64,000 nucleotides of DNA, taken from positions 31,091-95,090 of the forward strand of contig CALALP010000044.1 in the NCBI GenBank assembly GCA_937925515.1, given 5' to 3'. A program made the position numbers and the translations under genes. The notes under the pieces were generated by a model. The model made no database searches, was not told where the DNA came from, and worked only from the letters and a program-made list of their open reading frames with translations. Positions 15,772 through 24,386 of this stretch are shown piece by piece (the first letter of the stretch is position 1; the number at the start of each line of letters is the position of its first letter). This DNA is from an uncultured Lachnoanaerobaculum sp. (GTDB lineage: Bacteria > Bacillota > Clostridia > Lachnospirales > Lachnospiraceae).

Positions 15772-16484
15772 GAGGTAAAATCTTTTATAATTTCTCCTGC
15801 TATAATTAGACCTGCTACCGAGGGTACAAAAGATATAGAGCCCGGAGTTATTTTTCTGCTATTTGCATTTATTTTAGTACAATTATTATCTATTGGTTTT
15901 ATAGGTTTTTCCTTAGAATAAACCACTTTTAAATTTTTTATTCCATGCTTTTTCAGTTCATTTCTCATTACTCTTGCTAAAGGACATACACTTGTCTTAT
16001 AAATATCACTTACTTCAAGCATAGTTGGGTCTAATTTATTACCTGCTCCCATTGCACTTATTATAGGGGTTTTAGATTCAAATGCCTGTAAAACTAAAGA
16101 TATTTTTCCTGTTACAGTATCTATGGCATCTACTACATAATCATATAAGGTAAAATCAAACTTACTTTTATTTTCCGGAAGATAAAAACATTTATAAACT
16201 TTTACATTACAACTTGGATTAATATCTAAGACTCTTTCTTTCATAACTTCTACCTTTAATTTTCCAAGAGTACTGTTTAAGGCAACTATCTGCCTATTTA
16301 AGTTACTTTTGGCAACTACATCATTATCAATAAGATCAAGATTTCCTATGCCGCATCTTGCAAGTGCCTCAACTACAAAACCACCAACTCCACCAATTCC
16401 AAATACTGCAACCCTTTTTTTAGCTAAGTTCTCTACATTTTCCTCTCCTAAAAGAAGTGCTGTTCGTATAAATTCTTCTTTCAT
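15768..16484 (-). CDS. tcdA: tRNA threonylcarbamoyladenosine dehydratase TcdA (CsdL/YgdL)
   Basis: A 238-residue E1-like adenylating enzyme of the ThiF/MoeB superfamily. VAVFGIGGVGGFVVEALARC is the ATP-binding loop; LIDNDVVAKSNLNRQI and DAIDTVTGKISLV follow. The absence of a partner sulfur-carrier gene and of zinc CxxC pairs, plus the late GSISFVPSVAGLIIAGEII, point to TcdA, which cyclises t6A37 of tRNA to ct6A. It overlaps the ytvI stop by 4 nt. MtaB in the same window acts on the same t6A37 nucleotide class. Confidence 0.9.
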   Translation of the reverse strand: MKEEFIRTALLLGEENVENLAKKRVAVFGIGGVGGFVVEALARCGIGNLDLIDNDVVAKSNLNRQIVALNSTLGKLKVEVMKERVLDINPSCNVKVYKCFYLPENKSKFDFTLYDYVVDAIDTVTGKISLVLQAFESKTPIISAMGAGNKLDPTMLEVSDIYKTSVCPLARVMRNELKKHGIKNLKVVYSKEKPIKPIDNNCTKINANSRKITPGSISFVPSVAGLIIAGEIIKDFTS

Positions 16485-17605
16485 TTTAACCCCTTTTTCC
16501 TAAATTCACTTCCAATATCAACTATAACCTTAATACTATATTTTAAACTGTCAAATATTCCATACTCATATAATCTTAATATAATCATTCCAATAGGTAT
16601 TGCTATTAGCATGCCTGTAAAGCCCTTTAATTTAAAACCTATAAATAAACTTAAAAGAGTTAAGATTCCGGGCATTCCCATATGCTCGCCCATCATTTTA
16701 GGCTGAAAAATTTGTTTTAAAACCTGTGTTAAAAGATAGGTTATGATAAGCCCTACCCCTACAAAGTAATTTGAACCTATAAACTCCACTATTGCCCAAG
16801 GAATTAGAATAGTTCCTGCACCTACAACAGGTAAATAGTCAAATATTCCAATAAGTATTGCAAGTAAGATTGCCGACTTTATCTTTAAAATAAAAAAGCA
16901 AATTGCTATTATTACCATGACGGCTAAGGATATTTTTATCTGAACTAAAAAATACCCTACTAATATATTTTTAAAATCTTTTTTCATTCTCGATACATAC
17001 TTGGCTAAAAACTTAGGAGTAATTTTATTAAAAAAAATAGATACCCTTTCCTTTTCAACAATGAATATATAAGTTGCCACTATGGTTACAATGCTATAAA
17101 CTAAAAGCTTAGGTATAAATGTAGCAATCTTTTTTGCTATCTCTAAAGTTGGAAATGCAAACTCTGAAATTATATTCTTAAACTGCTCAAATGAACTTGA
17201 AAGCATCTCTTTAAATTCATTTTTATGAATTATTGGGAAATGTTCAAGTAATAGCATTATCCTATTTTCCATAGCTTTTATGTCATTTTCCGAGCTTTTT
17301 ATAATTTGAGGTAACGACTCAAAAAAGTTTAATGACAAAGAAACTATCAGAGATATTATAAGGTAAATGCATATAAATATTATTGCTAAAACAAAGACTG
17401 AGATAATAATTGAACTATGTTTTCTATGAATATTAATTTTTTTAGATAAGAAATTTACTAAAGGACTTGCAATCAATGAAATAATATACGCAAGAACAAA
17501 TGGAAAAAAATAAACTATAACTTTTGGTACAAAAAATATACATATTGATATTCCTAATATGTATAATAAAATATTAAAAATAGCTGAACAAAGCCTATTT
17601 ATCAT
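16481..17605 (-). CDS. ytvI: AI-2E/YtvI family membrane protein
   Basis: About 374 residues from ATG 17605 (AGGAGG upstream). Multiple membrane helices with the AI-2E family order: paired N-terminal helices, a soluble middle (FESLPQIIKSSENDIKAMEN), then LVGYFLVQIKISLAVM and FDYLPVVGAGTILIPWAIVE. The pattern and the clostridial setting resemble sporulation membrane protein YtvI. Substrates of most family members are unknown. It overlaps tcdA. It begins 20 nt after a hairpin that ends the previous transcript, so its promoter is unclear. Confidence 0.82.
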   Translation of the reverse strand: MINRLCSAIFNILLYILGISICIFFVPKVIVYFFPFVLAYIISLIASPLVNFLSKKINIHRKHSSIIISVFVLAIIFICIYLIISLIVSLSLNFFESLPQIIKSSENDIKAMENRIMLLLEHFPIIHKNEFKEMLSSSFEQFKNIISEFAFPTLEIAKKIATFIPKLLVYSIVTIVATYIFIVEKERVSIFFNKITPKFLAKYVSRMKKDFKNILVGYFLVQIKISLAVMVIIAICFFILKIKSAILLAILIGIFDYLPVVGAGTILIPWAIVEFIGSNYFVGVGLIITYLLTQVLKQIFQPKMMGEHMGMPGILTLLSLFIGFKLKGFTGMLIAIPIGMIILRLYEYGIFDSLKYSIKVIVDIGSEFRKKGLK

Positions 17606-17624
17606 CAAGCCTCCTATTGATTGG

Positions 17625-17653
17625 GGGTGTTGCAAAATAATTTTGCAACACCC
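17625..17653 (-). terminator. Hairpin made of two joined MITE-type ends
   Basis: A 29-nt palindrome with 14-bp arms (GGGTGTTGCAAAAT) and one unpaired centre base, 12 nt past the aminotransferase stop. The arm resembles the terminal repeats of R1/R2, so it may be a minimal derivative of that element. No long U-tract. Confidence 0.55.
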
Positions 17654-17664
17654 TTAAATTACTA

Positions 17665-18852
17665 CTAATTAAACACTTCCTTAGCCACTTTCTCAAATGC
17701 AAGCAATGACCTCTTTATCATATCTTCACTTACACAATATGAAAGTCTAGCATATCCTGCACAAGCAAATGCAGAACCCGGAACAAGTAAAATATTATAT
17801 TTCTTACATATCTCACAAAAACTCTTGTCATCATTATTAGGTGCTTTCACAAATAAGTAAAATGCTCCCTGTGGTTTAACTACATCAAATTTAAGTTCCT
17901 TTAAACCATTATATATAAGATTTCTATTTTTAGCATAAAACTCTACATTAACGTCCATATCAAAACACCTGGAAATCGCCCTTTGAATGAGTGAAGGAGC
18001 ATTAACACTACCACAACATCTGTTTGCAATAGTTGCAGCAGAAACTATATCCTCACTTTCAGGAATATTGCCAGGCACAAGTAACCAACCGATTCTTTCT
18101 CCTGCAAGCGAAAAAGATTTAGAATAAGAATAAACTACAACTGCATGCTTTATAAATGTCGGTACCCAAGGAACATAGGTATTATCATATACAAGTTCTC
18201 TATAAGGCTCATCAGATATAGTTAAAATTGTTGTTCCAAGCTCTTTCTCTTTTTGAGTAATTACCTCATCTATTCCCTTTAAAACCTCTTCACTATAAAC
18301 AACACCTGTCGGATTATGAGGGGTATTGATAATTATTGCCTTAGTTTTAGCATTTATAGTTTCTTTTAACTTTTCTAAATCAGGCATAAATGTCTTTGTA
18401 TCAGCAGGAATTACTACAAGCTTTCCGTCATAATTAGATACATAATTTCCATATTCCACAAAGTAAGGTGCAAATGTAATCACTTCGTCATCTTTATCAA
18501 TTATGGCTTTTAATAAAATGTTTATTGCCATTGCAGCACCTGAAGTCATAATTAAATTAGTTGCTTTATAATCAGTATTATATTTTTTATTAAGACTTTC
18601 TGCTAATTTTTCTCTTACATCTAAATAACCTGCATTTGTCATATAACCATGTACTAAAACAGGGTCTTCCTCTGATAGTACATCTACAATAGCCTTGTTG
18701 ATAGCGGCAGGAGCCGGCATATTTGGATTACCAAGACTAAAATCAAACACATTTTTCCTTCCGTAAATCTTAGCTAGGCGATTTCCTTCTTCAAACATTT
18801 TTCTTATTACAGAATTATTACCTAGCATTGCTTTCATTTTCTTTGAAACCAT
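17665..18852 (-). CDS. PLP-dependent aminotransferase, class I/II (AspC-like)
   Basis: A 395-residue fold-type I aminotransferase: FDFSLGNPNMPAP at the N-terminus, TSGAAMAINILLKAI, INTPHNPTGVVYSEE, SDEPYRELVY and the PLP lysine in YSYSKSFSLAGERIGW. It probably transfers an amino group between an aspartate- or alanine-like amino acid and a keto acid; substrate cannot be told from sequence. Its start overlaps the preceding membrane-protein stop (TAATG), so it is the last gene of the 24.2-17.7 kb operon. Confidence 0.88.
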   Translation of the reverse strand: MVSKKMKAMLGNNSVIRKMFEEGNRLAKIYGRKNVFDFSLGNPNMPAPAAINKAIVDVLSEEDPVLVHGYMTNAGYLDVREKLAESLNKKYNTDYKATNLIMTSGAAMAINILLKAIIDKDDEVITFAPYFVEYGNYVSNYDGKLVVIPADTKTFMPDLEKLKETINAKTKAIIINTPHNPTGVVYSEEVLKGIDEVITQKEKELGTTILTISDEPYRELVYDNTYVPWVPTFIKHAVVVYSYSKSFSLAGERIGWLLVPGNIPESEDIVSAATIANRCCGSVNAPSLIQRAISRCFDMDVNVEFYAKNRNLIYNGLKELKFDVVKPQGAFYLFVKAPNNDDKSFCEICKKYNILLVPGSAFACAGYARLSYCVSEDMIKRSLLAFEKVAKEVFN

Positions 18853-20156
18853 TACAAATACCTCCCATAACTTTGATGTAATTTAACTTTATTTGTAAAA
18901 AAGTAAACCAAGGTGGTTACAACAAGATAAAACCATGTTGTAGGGTTTGAAAACCAAGTTGTAAAAAATGATAATGATAAATATAGTACCATTTGAGAAT
19001 AAACTACAACTAAAATAGGATTAGTATATTCTTTTAATTCATTTTCCATAAGATATGAAATCAAACCTAAAACAGCTGAAAATACTGCAACTCCTATCAC
19101 CCAGAAATCATAATACGCATCATAAAATAAAGTCAAGGTAGTAAGTTCAGTTTTTGTTACAAATATAGGATAATCCACTAGATTTGGATAGACAAACTTC
19201 ATACCTGATAATGCCCAAACCGGAAAAAGACCTTTCATTCCAAACGCAAACTTATTTAAGTTTACAACAAGGGCATTAAAATTATCATAATTATTTGCTA
19301 CATAGATATATGGCTGACCTACAAAAACAGGCAAGTTATACTTCATTTCAAAAATAGAATTTAAATATTCTATGCCATGACTTCGTGCCACAGTTAATAT
19401 TAGATAAACAGGCAAAATACCTATACCTGCAAGGCATAAAACCCATTGACTTCTACCGCGATTAATAACTACATATGAAACTGTTGCAAGCATTATTGAT
19501 AAAATAAACTGAAATCTCGATACACATAATATCGGAATCATTAGTGATATAATATCCAAAATTAAAAACAAAATATATTCAGAATCAATTTCATTTTTAT
19601 AATAAAAGTATACTACTGATATTGCAGGCACTAAAACACATGCCACTGTAAAATAATGTACTCCGGTAATATGAAATGTAGAATATGCATGTGGTACACC
19701 TCTGATAAAAAGAGGCACAAACTTAAGTTTATATACTTCCACAAAAAATGCAATTAGTGAAACTGCTGTAATAGCTATTCCTGAAATCAAAAGTCTTTTT
19801 CTGTTTATTCTGACACCATTTCTCCTTATACTTTTTCTTTCAATTCTACCAAACTCAAATTGGCAAAACTCATAAACTCCCCAAAAAGCTGTAAAAGCAA
19901 GAAAAAATGAAATCCAAGTTGTAATTCTCCAATCTGTTTGAAGATTAGATAGTTTCATGCAAGAAATTCCTTGACCACCTACAAAGCTTAAAGTAAAAAG
20001 CCCTCTTAAGTTTATAAGCATACCTGTTCTTTTATATTCAGAAATAAATATTACTAAAGCCGCTCCTAGTAATACAGCCCCTGAGGCAATGTATAAAGAA
20101 AACTTTGCCAAAACAAAACTTAATATATATGCAATAATATAAATGTAAATAAACAT
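18852..20156 (-). CDS. Polytopic membrane protein, oligosaccharide repeat-unit polymerase-like
   Basis: A 434-residue protein with about 11-12 hydrophobic helices and a larger loop in the second half (IFEMKYNLPVFVGQPYIYVA and FGMKGLFPVWALSGMKFVYP). The layout resembles Wzy-type O-antigen or capsule repeat-unit polymerases, whose sequences are poorly conserved. No glycosyltransferase genes sit nearby, so the polymer it would act on is unknown. It lies between HPr and an aminotransferase in the cdaA operon. An O-antigen ligase-like role is the main alternative. Confidence 0.6.
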   Translation of the reverse strand: MFIYIYIIAYILSFVLAKFSLYIASGAVLLGAALVIFISEYKRTGMLINLRGLFTLSFVGGQGISCMKLSNLQTDWRITTWISFFLAFTAFWGVYEFCQFEFGRIERKSIRRNGVRINRKRLLISGIAITAVSLIAFFVEVYKLKFVPLFIRGVPHAYSTFHITGVHYFTVACVLVPAISVVYFYYKNEIDSEYILFLILDIISLMIPILCVSRFQFILSIMLATVSYVVINRGRSQWVLCLAGIGILPVYLILTVARSHGIEYLNSIFEMKYNLPVFVGQPYIYVANNYDNFNALVVNLNKFAFGMKGLFPVWALSGMKFVYPNLVDYPIFVTKTELTTLTLFYDAYYDFWVIGVAVFSAVLGLISYLMENELKEYTNPILVVVYSQMVLYLSLSFFTTWFSNPTTWFYLVVTTLVYFFTNKVKLHQSYGRYL

Positions 20157-20167
20157 ATCTCCTCCAG

Positions 20168-20434
20168 CTACACTTCCCCAAAGCCGCTTTCTATAAGCTC
20201 AGTCAGCTCTTTAAGTGCCTCTTTTTCATCATCTCCAACACATACAAGTTCTATTTCATCGCCAAGCTTAACACAAGCTGACAAAACACTGAGAACACTT
20301 TTAGCATTATAAACTTTATTATTAAAATGAAGTTCTATCCTTGACTTAAACTCAATAGCAGTATTGCAAAATAGACCGGCAGGTCTTAGATGTAGGCCTG
20401 TACTATTTATCATTTTAATTTTCCTCTTTACCAT
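20168..20434 (-). CDS. ptsH: Phosphocarrier protein HPr
   Basis: An 88-residue HPr with the PTS active-site His15 in NSTGLHLRPAG and the regulatory Ser46 in YNAKSVLSVLSAC. It would carry phosphate from enzyme I to sugar-specific IIA domains and, when phosphorylated on Ser46, act in CcpA-type carbon control. No ptsI lies nearby; it follows cdaR by 9 nt. The motif GLHLRPAG is intact, unlike the HPr-like protein at 7570. Confidence 0.9.
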   Translation of the reverse strand: MVKRKIKMINSTGLHLRPAGLFCNTAIEFKSRIELHFNNKVYNAKSVLSVLSACVKLGDEIELVCVGDDEKEALKELTELIESGFGEV

Positions 20435-20443
20435 ATATCCTCC

Positions 20444-21988
20444 CTAGTTTTGTTTAGTAGGTGCAAAACTTGAACTTTCAACTTGAGAAACATTTGATTG
20501 ACTTTGTGATTTGGTGTTCTCCGTTGAACTTTGCTGATTTACCTTTGATTCAGTGCTTTCTTTCTTTTCAGTACTCTCTTTTTTCTCAGTACTTTCTTTC
20601 TTTTCAGTACTTTCTTTTTTGGTTGAGTTTTCTGTTTCACTTTGTGTGTCTAAAGTGCTTTGCCTTGACTCACTAGGCTTACTTTCAGATTGCTTTGTTT
20701 CTTGAGTCCTACTTTCAGTTGTAGTTACTTCTTCTGAAACTGTAGTTGTATTTTCTATCTTTTCTTTTACAATTATATCAAATGGACTAATCAAAGATAT
20801 TTTTACATTGTCTTTAGGGCTAAAAGTTATGCTTGCAGAGTTTGTGCCTTTTAGCATATTTGAAACATTTACTTTTGCCCCAATATTTCTGGAATTAACT
20901 CCTGCAACACTTGATTTAAGCCCTGAAACTGTAACAACTATTAAATTAGTAGAAAATTCATAAGTATATTCAGGCTTTTGACCGACAAGGCTTATATCTG
21001 AAATACTTACATTTAGATTTTGTCTAACCTCTTCTTCTAATCTTATGACTACATTTATAACTGATTCGCCATTTACCTGTATTCCCTCGGGCAAAAACTG
21101 ATTTAAGTCAAGCTGAACTGTTTTACTTTCAGATAAGCCGTCTATATTTAACACATCAGCAGGAATATTTATTGAATCAATATTATCAATGCTACTTCCC
21201 TCTCCATATACTGCCACTGACTTAACATCTGACTCTACACCTATAAACCTATATCCACTTGCAGGAGAACCACTTATATTATATTTAATTTCCAGGCTCT
21301 TTCCCTGAAGTACACTCACTGTATAAGCTACCTCATCTAAACTTGCTTGCACAATGTCTTTATTTATAGCTTTTTTATTTTTCTTTGCATCATAAAAAAT
21401 AATATCTGCTTGCCCCTCTATATTAGAACTTTTGCCGTCTATATTTACCTCTATACCTGCTGAAACTATATCCGAAATCGATGATTCAGGCCCTTTTAGT
21501 CTAACTTTTGACTGCTTGGTACTTATCTTACCTATTGTATATGTAGGTGCAAGCTCTCCCACTATCTTAGTTTCTATATCATATTCTTTTTCTGTTACAT
21601 CTTCTACTTCTACATTCACTGAATTTGGAGAGGCAACTACCTCGCCTTGAATAAGTTCTTTATTATTTATTATTTCAAATTCTACCGGAACTACACTTGT
21701 AAGCTCATAGATTTTCTTAAGATTAATCCAAACCTTAAAGTCCTCACTTGTAATCTTGCCATAATCAAGACTTCTTATAGGTACTTCCAAATACATTGGT
21801 TCTGAATTTAATAATTTGTAGTACTTTGAGGCATTTTCAAGTATATCTGTATTAATAACTTCAGGTGTTACTTTAATTCTTTTTGTAGTAACAGGATTAA
21901 CTATATTCATAACTGTAAGCCAAATTATAAATGAAACTATCAGAGAAAGAAACTTTAAGGGTAAATTATTCATCAATCTTTTTTTCAT
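20444..21988 (-). CDS. cdaR: CdaA regulatory protein CdaR (YbbR domains) with low-complexity tail
   Basis: About 514 residues from ATG 21988 (GGAAAGGGG upstream), overlapping the cdaA end by 23 nt. An N-terminal membrane helix (FLSLIVSFIIWLTVMNIV) precedes several extracellular YbbR repeats, e.g. KVRLKGPESSISDI and VAVYGEGSSIDNID. YbbR/CdaR binds and modulates the diadenylate cyclase CdaA. The last ~95 residues are Ser/Thr/Glu/Lys/Gln-rich with several ESTEKK copies, an added spacer-like tail not needed for the YbbR fold. Confidence 0.88.
   Translation of the reverse strand: MKKRLMNNLPLKFLSLIVSFIIWLTVMNIVNPVTTKRIKVTPEVINTDILENASKYYKLLNSEPMYLEVPIRSLDYGKITSEDFKVWINLKKIYELTSVVPVEFEIINNKELIQGEVVASPNSVNVEVEDVTEKEYDIETKIVGELAPTYTIGKISTKQSKVRLKGPESSISDIVSAGIEVNIDGKSSNIEGQADIIFYDAKKNKKAINKDIVQASLDEVAYTVSVLQGKSLEIKYNISGSPASGYRFIGVESDVKSVAVYGEGSSIDNIDSINIPADVLNIDGLSESKTVQLDLNQFLPEGIQVNGESVINVVIRLEEEVRQNLNVSISDISLVGQKPEYTYEFSTNLIVVTVSGLKSSVAGVNSRNIGAKVNVSNMLKGTNSASITFSPKDNVKISLISPFDIIVKEKIENTTTVSEEVTTTESRTQETKQSESKPSESRQSTLDTQSETENSTKKESTEKKESTEKKESTEKKESTESKVNQQSSTENTKSQSQSNVSQVESSSFAPTKQN
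20535..20625 (-). repeat. In-frame tandem repeats coding the CdaR tail
   Basis: Near-identical units of about 18 nt encode repeated KKESTE hexapeptides, four to five copies in a row. Such repeats can expand or shrink by replication slippage without a frameshift. Confidence 0.6.
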
Positions 21989-22820
21989 TTTTCCCCTTTC
22001 CTTTCCACAATGAAAACCAATTTGTGCTAACGGGTTCTTGTACAAGTTTTGATAAAATCTCTCTCAAATCTTCCCTATTATTTATTTTCTTTAATGCACC
22101 CCTACTGGCAACTGAAACATTACCTGTTTCCTCTGAAACTACTATTGTAAGTGAATCTGTAACTTCACTTATTCCAATAGCCGCTCTATGCCTTGTGCCT
22201 AGAGCCTTACTTATATGTGAATTATCTGAAAGTGGTAAATAACATGTAGCCGACACTATTTTATTACCCCTGACTATGACTGCTCCGTCATGTAAAGGGG
22301 TATTATGTTCAAATATATTTATAAGAAGTTGACTTGAAACTTTACCATTTATTTCTATACCTGTTTTAATGTAATCATCTAATATTTCACTGCCCTCAAT
22401 AACAATCAATGCTCCTGTATTTGTTGAACTAAGTGCAAAACTTGCCTTTACAAGATTCTCAATAGACTCCATAGTAAGATTATCTGTTTCTTGAGAGGGC
22501 AAAATTTTCTTTAAAATGTTTCCACTTCCAAGTTGCTCTAAGGCTCTTCTTAATTCAGGTTGAAAAATAATTATAAATGCCACAAATGCAATATTAGCAA
22601 TCTTTGTTAATATCCACATAATGGTACTAAAATTAAATATCATTGCTAATACAGTAAATAATAAAATAGCAATCAAACCTCTAAGTATTACCCAAGCTCT
22701 GGAATTCATAATCCAAAGCAAAATTTCATAAACTATAAAACTTATAATTAAAATCTCTATAACATTGCCTATTTCCATTCTCGGCAATGATGATACCCAA
22801 GAAGAAATTAAACTTGACAA
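21966..22820 (-). CDS. cdaA: Diadenylate cyclase CdaA (c-di-AMP synthase)
   Basis: A 284-residue protein with three N-terminal membrane helices (to about residue 80) and a DAC/DisA_N domain carrying the catalytic NTPLHDGAVIVRGN and LGTRHRAAIGISE motifs. It condenses two ATP into c-di-AMP, which controls potassium and osmolyte uptake and wall homeostasis. cdaR follows directly; glmM, the usual third gene, is not in the window. Upstream are two membrane proteins of unknown role. Confidence 0.95.
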   Translation of the reverse strand: MSSLISSWVSSLPRMEIGNVIEILIISFIVYEILLWIMNSRAWVILRGLIAILLFTVLAMIFNFSTIMWILTKIANIAFVAFIIIFQPELRRALEQLGSGNILKKILPSQETDNLTMESIENLVKASFALSSTNTGALIVIEGSEILDDYIKTGIEINGKVSSQLLINIFEHNTPLHDGAVIVRGNKIVSATCYLPLSDNSHISKALGTRHRAAIGISEVTDSLTIVVSEETGNVSVASRGALKKINNREDLREILSKLVQEPVSTNWFSLWKGKGKNEKKIDE

Positions 22821-22840
22821 TTATACACCACCTATTCTAA

Positions 22841-23821
22841 CTAACTTTTGCCTCTACTTCTCTTTTTTCTTTCTACTATATTTTCAGCCTCTTCATTATC
22901 CGATGTAAAGACTTTTATCTGCACATCAGGTGCTTTTACTGCTATCTTAGGAACTGCTTTTACATAATAATAGTAATCATCATCTTCAAACTGTGTATAC
23001 TCAGTTCCTGAATAGTCCACTGAAAACACAAAAAATATGTACACAATAGTAATTAATCCTGATATAAACACTCCTACTAAAAGTTCCATAATAGGCATAT
23101 TTACATCAAAAACATACTCCCCGATAAATATTGCTATAAAAAGACTTATTACTCCTGCTCCCACTGCAATATACCATGAATAGTCAATAGATAAATTATG
23201 TACAAAAAATACTACTAATAAAGTAATTGCAAATGCTATAACAAGTACTAACATGGTTTTATTTGAAAATGAGGCATTTATAATTTGAAAATATTTTTGA
23301 GGAATCTCAAGCATATTCTTGGTGGTAATTGAATTTATATTTAAATGAATATATGATATTAAATAATAAATTATTACACCACAACTAAGAGGTATTATAG
23401 AAATAATTCCACCACCAAGACCTAAAAGTAGTGGAACTACATAAGGTATTTTAAGATGAAAACAAATAGGAACTAAAACTAATATATAACTGTCCTTAGG
23501 TTGAAAACCATAATAAAGTAAAGCTATAATTACAATGATAGCAGCTATAAGTACAGCTACCTCTATTGAAACACTGGCTACATGAACTAACATAAATAAA
23601 GCTAGTATTAAGGTCATTGCTGAATAGGGCAAGAATGCACATACAATACCTATTATAAAAGCAACTGCCGGAGTAGCCAACTCCTCCATATATCCCAACT
23701 GTCCATTTAAAAACAAAGCTGCCATAAATGCAATAATAAACTTAACGGCTGAATTTATAAAAAACGCATATTTTCCATAAAATGAACGTAGATTATCCTT
23801 TAATACAAACAGCTTAAGCAT
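22841..23821 (-). CDS. Polytopic membrane protein of unknown function in the cdaA operon
   Basis: About 326 residues from ATG 23821, which has GGAGG 9 nt upstream; a longer in-frame start at 23932 would lie wholly inside the upstream gene and is less likely. Around nine or ten hydrophobic helices, then a polar tail with EDDDYYYYVKAVPKIAVKAP and ending in KKRSRGKS. I do not recognise a family motif. It overlaps the upstream gene by 8 nt and precedes cdaA by 20 nt, so the three are co-translated. A transporter or a c-di-AMP-linked membrane partner are guesses only. Confidence 0.75.
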   Translation of the reverse strand: MLKLFVLKDNLRSFYGKYAFFINSAVKFIIAFMAALFLNGQLGYMEELATPAVAFIIGIVCAFLPYSAMTLILALFMLVHVASVSIEVAVLIAAIIVIIALLYYGFQPKDSYILVLVPICFHLKIPYVVPLLLGLGGGIISIIPLSCGVIIYYLISYIHLNINSITTKNMLEIPQKYFQIINASFSNKTMLVLVIAFAITLLVVFFVHNLSIDYSWYIAVGAGVISLFIAIFIGEYVFDVNMPIMELLVGVFISGLITIVYIFFVFSVDYSGTEYTQFEDDDYYYYVKAVPKIAVKAPDVQIKVFTSDNEEAENIVERKKRSRGKS

Positions 23822-24245
23822 TTTCCATTTCCTCCCTAGAAAGTTCCTTAGTCTTGTTTTGAAATTCATATCTTTTTTGAAGTCTACGAAGTTTTGAAAC
23901 ATAAATACCCTGTGCATCTTTTGATGCATCATATCTTCTATTCCAAATAATCCAAGTAATTATCTCATAAACAAAAAGACCTATTAAGTAATAAATCATA
24001 TATTGCTTAAATACTTCTATAAAATCGGTTATTTTTACAACTCTTGCCATATCGCCCATAACATAAATCATATATAAAAGTATTGCAAGCGAATATGCAA
24101 CTGTATATTTAAAAACTCCAATAACCATATATTTTCCTATATAATCCCCTTTGAAATAATCTTCTGCATTTGAAACTTTCTTTTTCTGCTTTTTTTCATA
24201 GAAAGATATTTCAGTCATAAGTTTTATTTTATCTTCATTTAACAT
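23814..24245 (-). CDS. Small membrane protein of unknown function, first gene of the cdaA operon
   Basis: A 143-residue protein with a charged N-terminus (EISFYEKKQKKKVSNAEDYF), two hydrophobic segments (YTVAYSLAILLYMIYVMG and MIYYLIGLFVYEIITWIIW) and a charged helical C-terminus that could form a coiled coil (LRRLQKRYEFQNKTKELS). No domain is recognised. It shares 8 nt with the next membrane gene, which suggests a two-protein complex. Confidence 0.75.
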   Translation of the reverse strand: MLNEDKIKLMTEISFYEKKQKKKVSNAEDYFKGDYIGKYMVIGVFKYTVAYSLAILLYMIYVMGDMARVVKITDFIEVFKQYMIYYLIGLFVYEIITWIIWNRRYDASKDAQGIYVSKLRRLQKRYEFQNKTKELSREEMENA

Positions 24246-24280
24246 AAGTACCTCATCTTTTACGAACCTGATAATGACTT

Positions 24281-24309
24281 ATTATATCATAAAGAAAAGT
24301 TCTATGCAA
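24281..24309 (-). promoter_or_regulatory. Sigma-A promoter for the cdaA-cdaR-HPr operon
   Basis: Minus-strand TTGCAT, 17-nt spacer, TATAAT, about 36 nt upstream of the first ATG (24245). The best promoter match in this part of the window. Confidence 0.75.
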
Positions 24310-24335
24310 TTTTCATAATAATTTTCTTTAAGCTA

Positions 24336-24381
24336 AAAAAAACAGCTACTCATTTTATAATGATTATTGCTGTTTTTTTTA
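24336..24381 (-). terminator. Intrinsic terminator of the MacB-type operon
   Basis: AAAAACAGC and GCTGTTTTT arms with a run of T on the minus strand, 6 nt past the permease stop. The symmetric ends could also stop plus-strand transcription. Confidence 0.75.
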
Positions 24382-24386
24382 ATATT

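Noticed and set aside
23822..23932. Longer N-terminus for the membrane protein upstream of cdaA
   Set aside because: It would sit entirely inside the preceding gene in another frame, while GGAGG is placed for the ATG at 23821.
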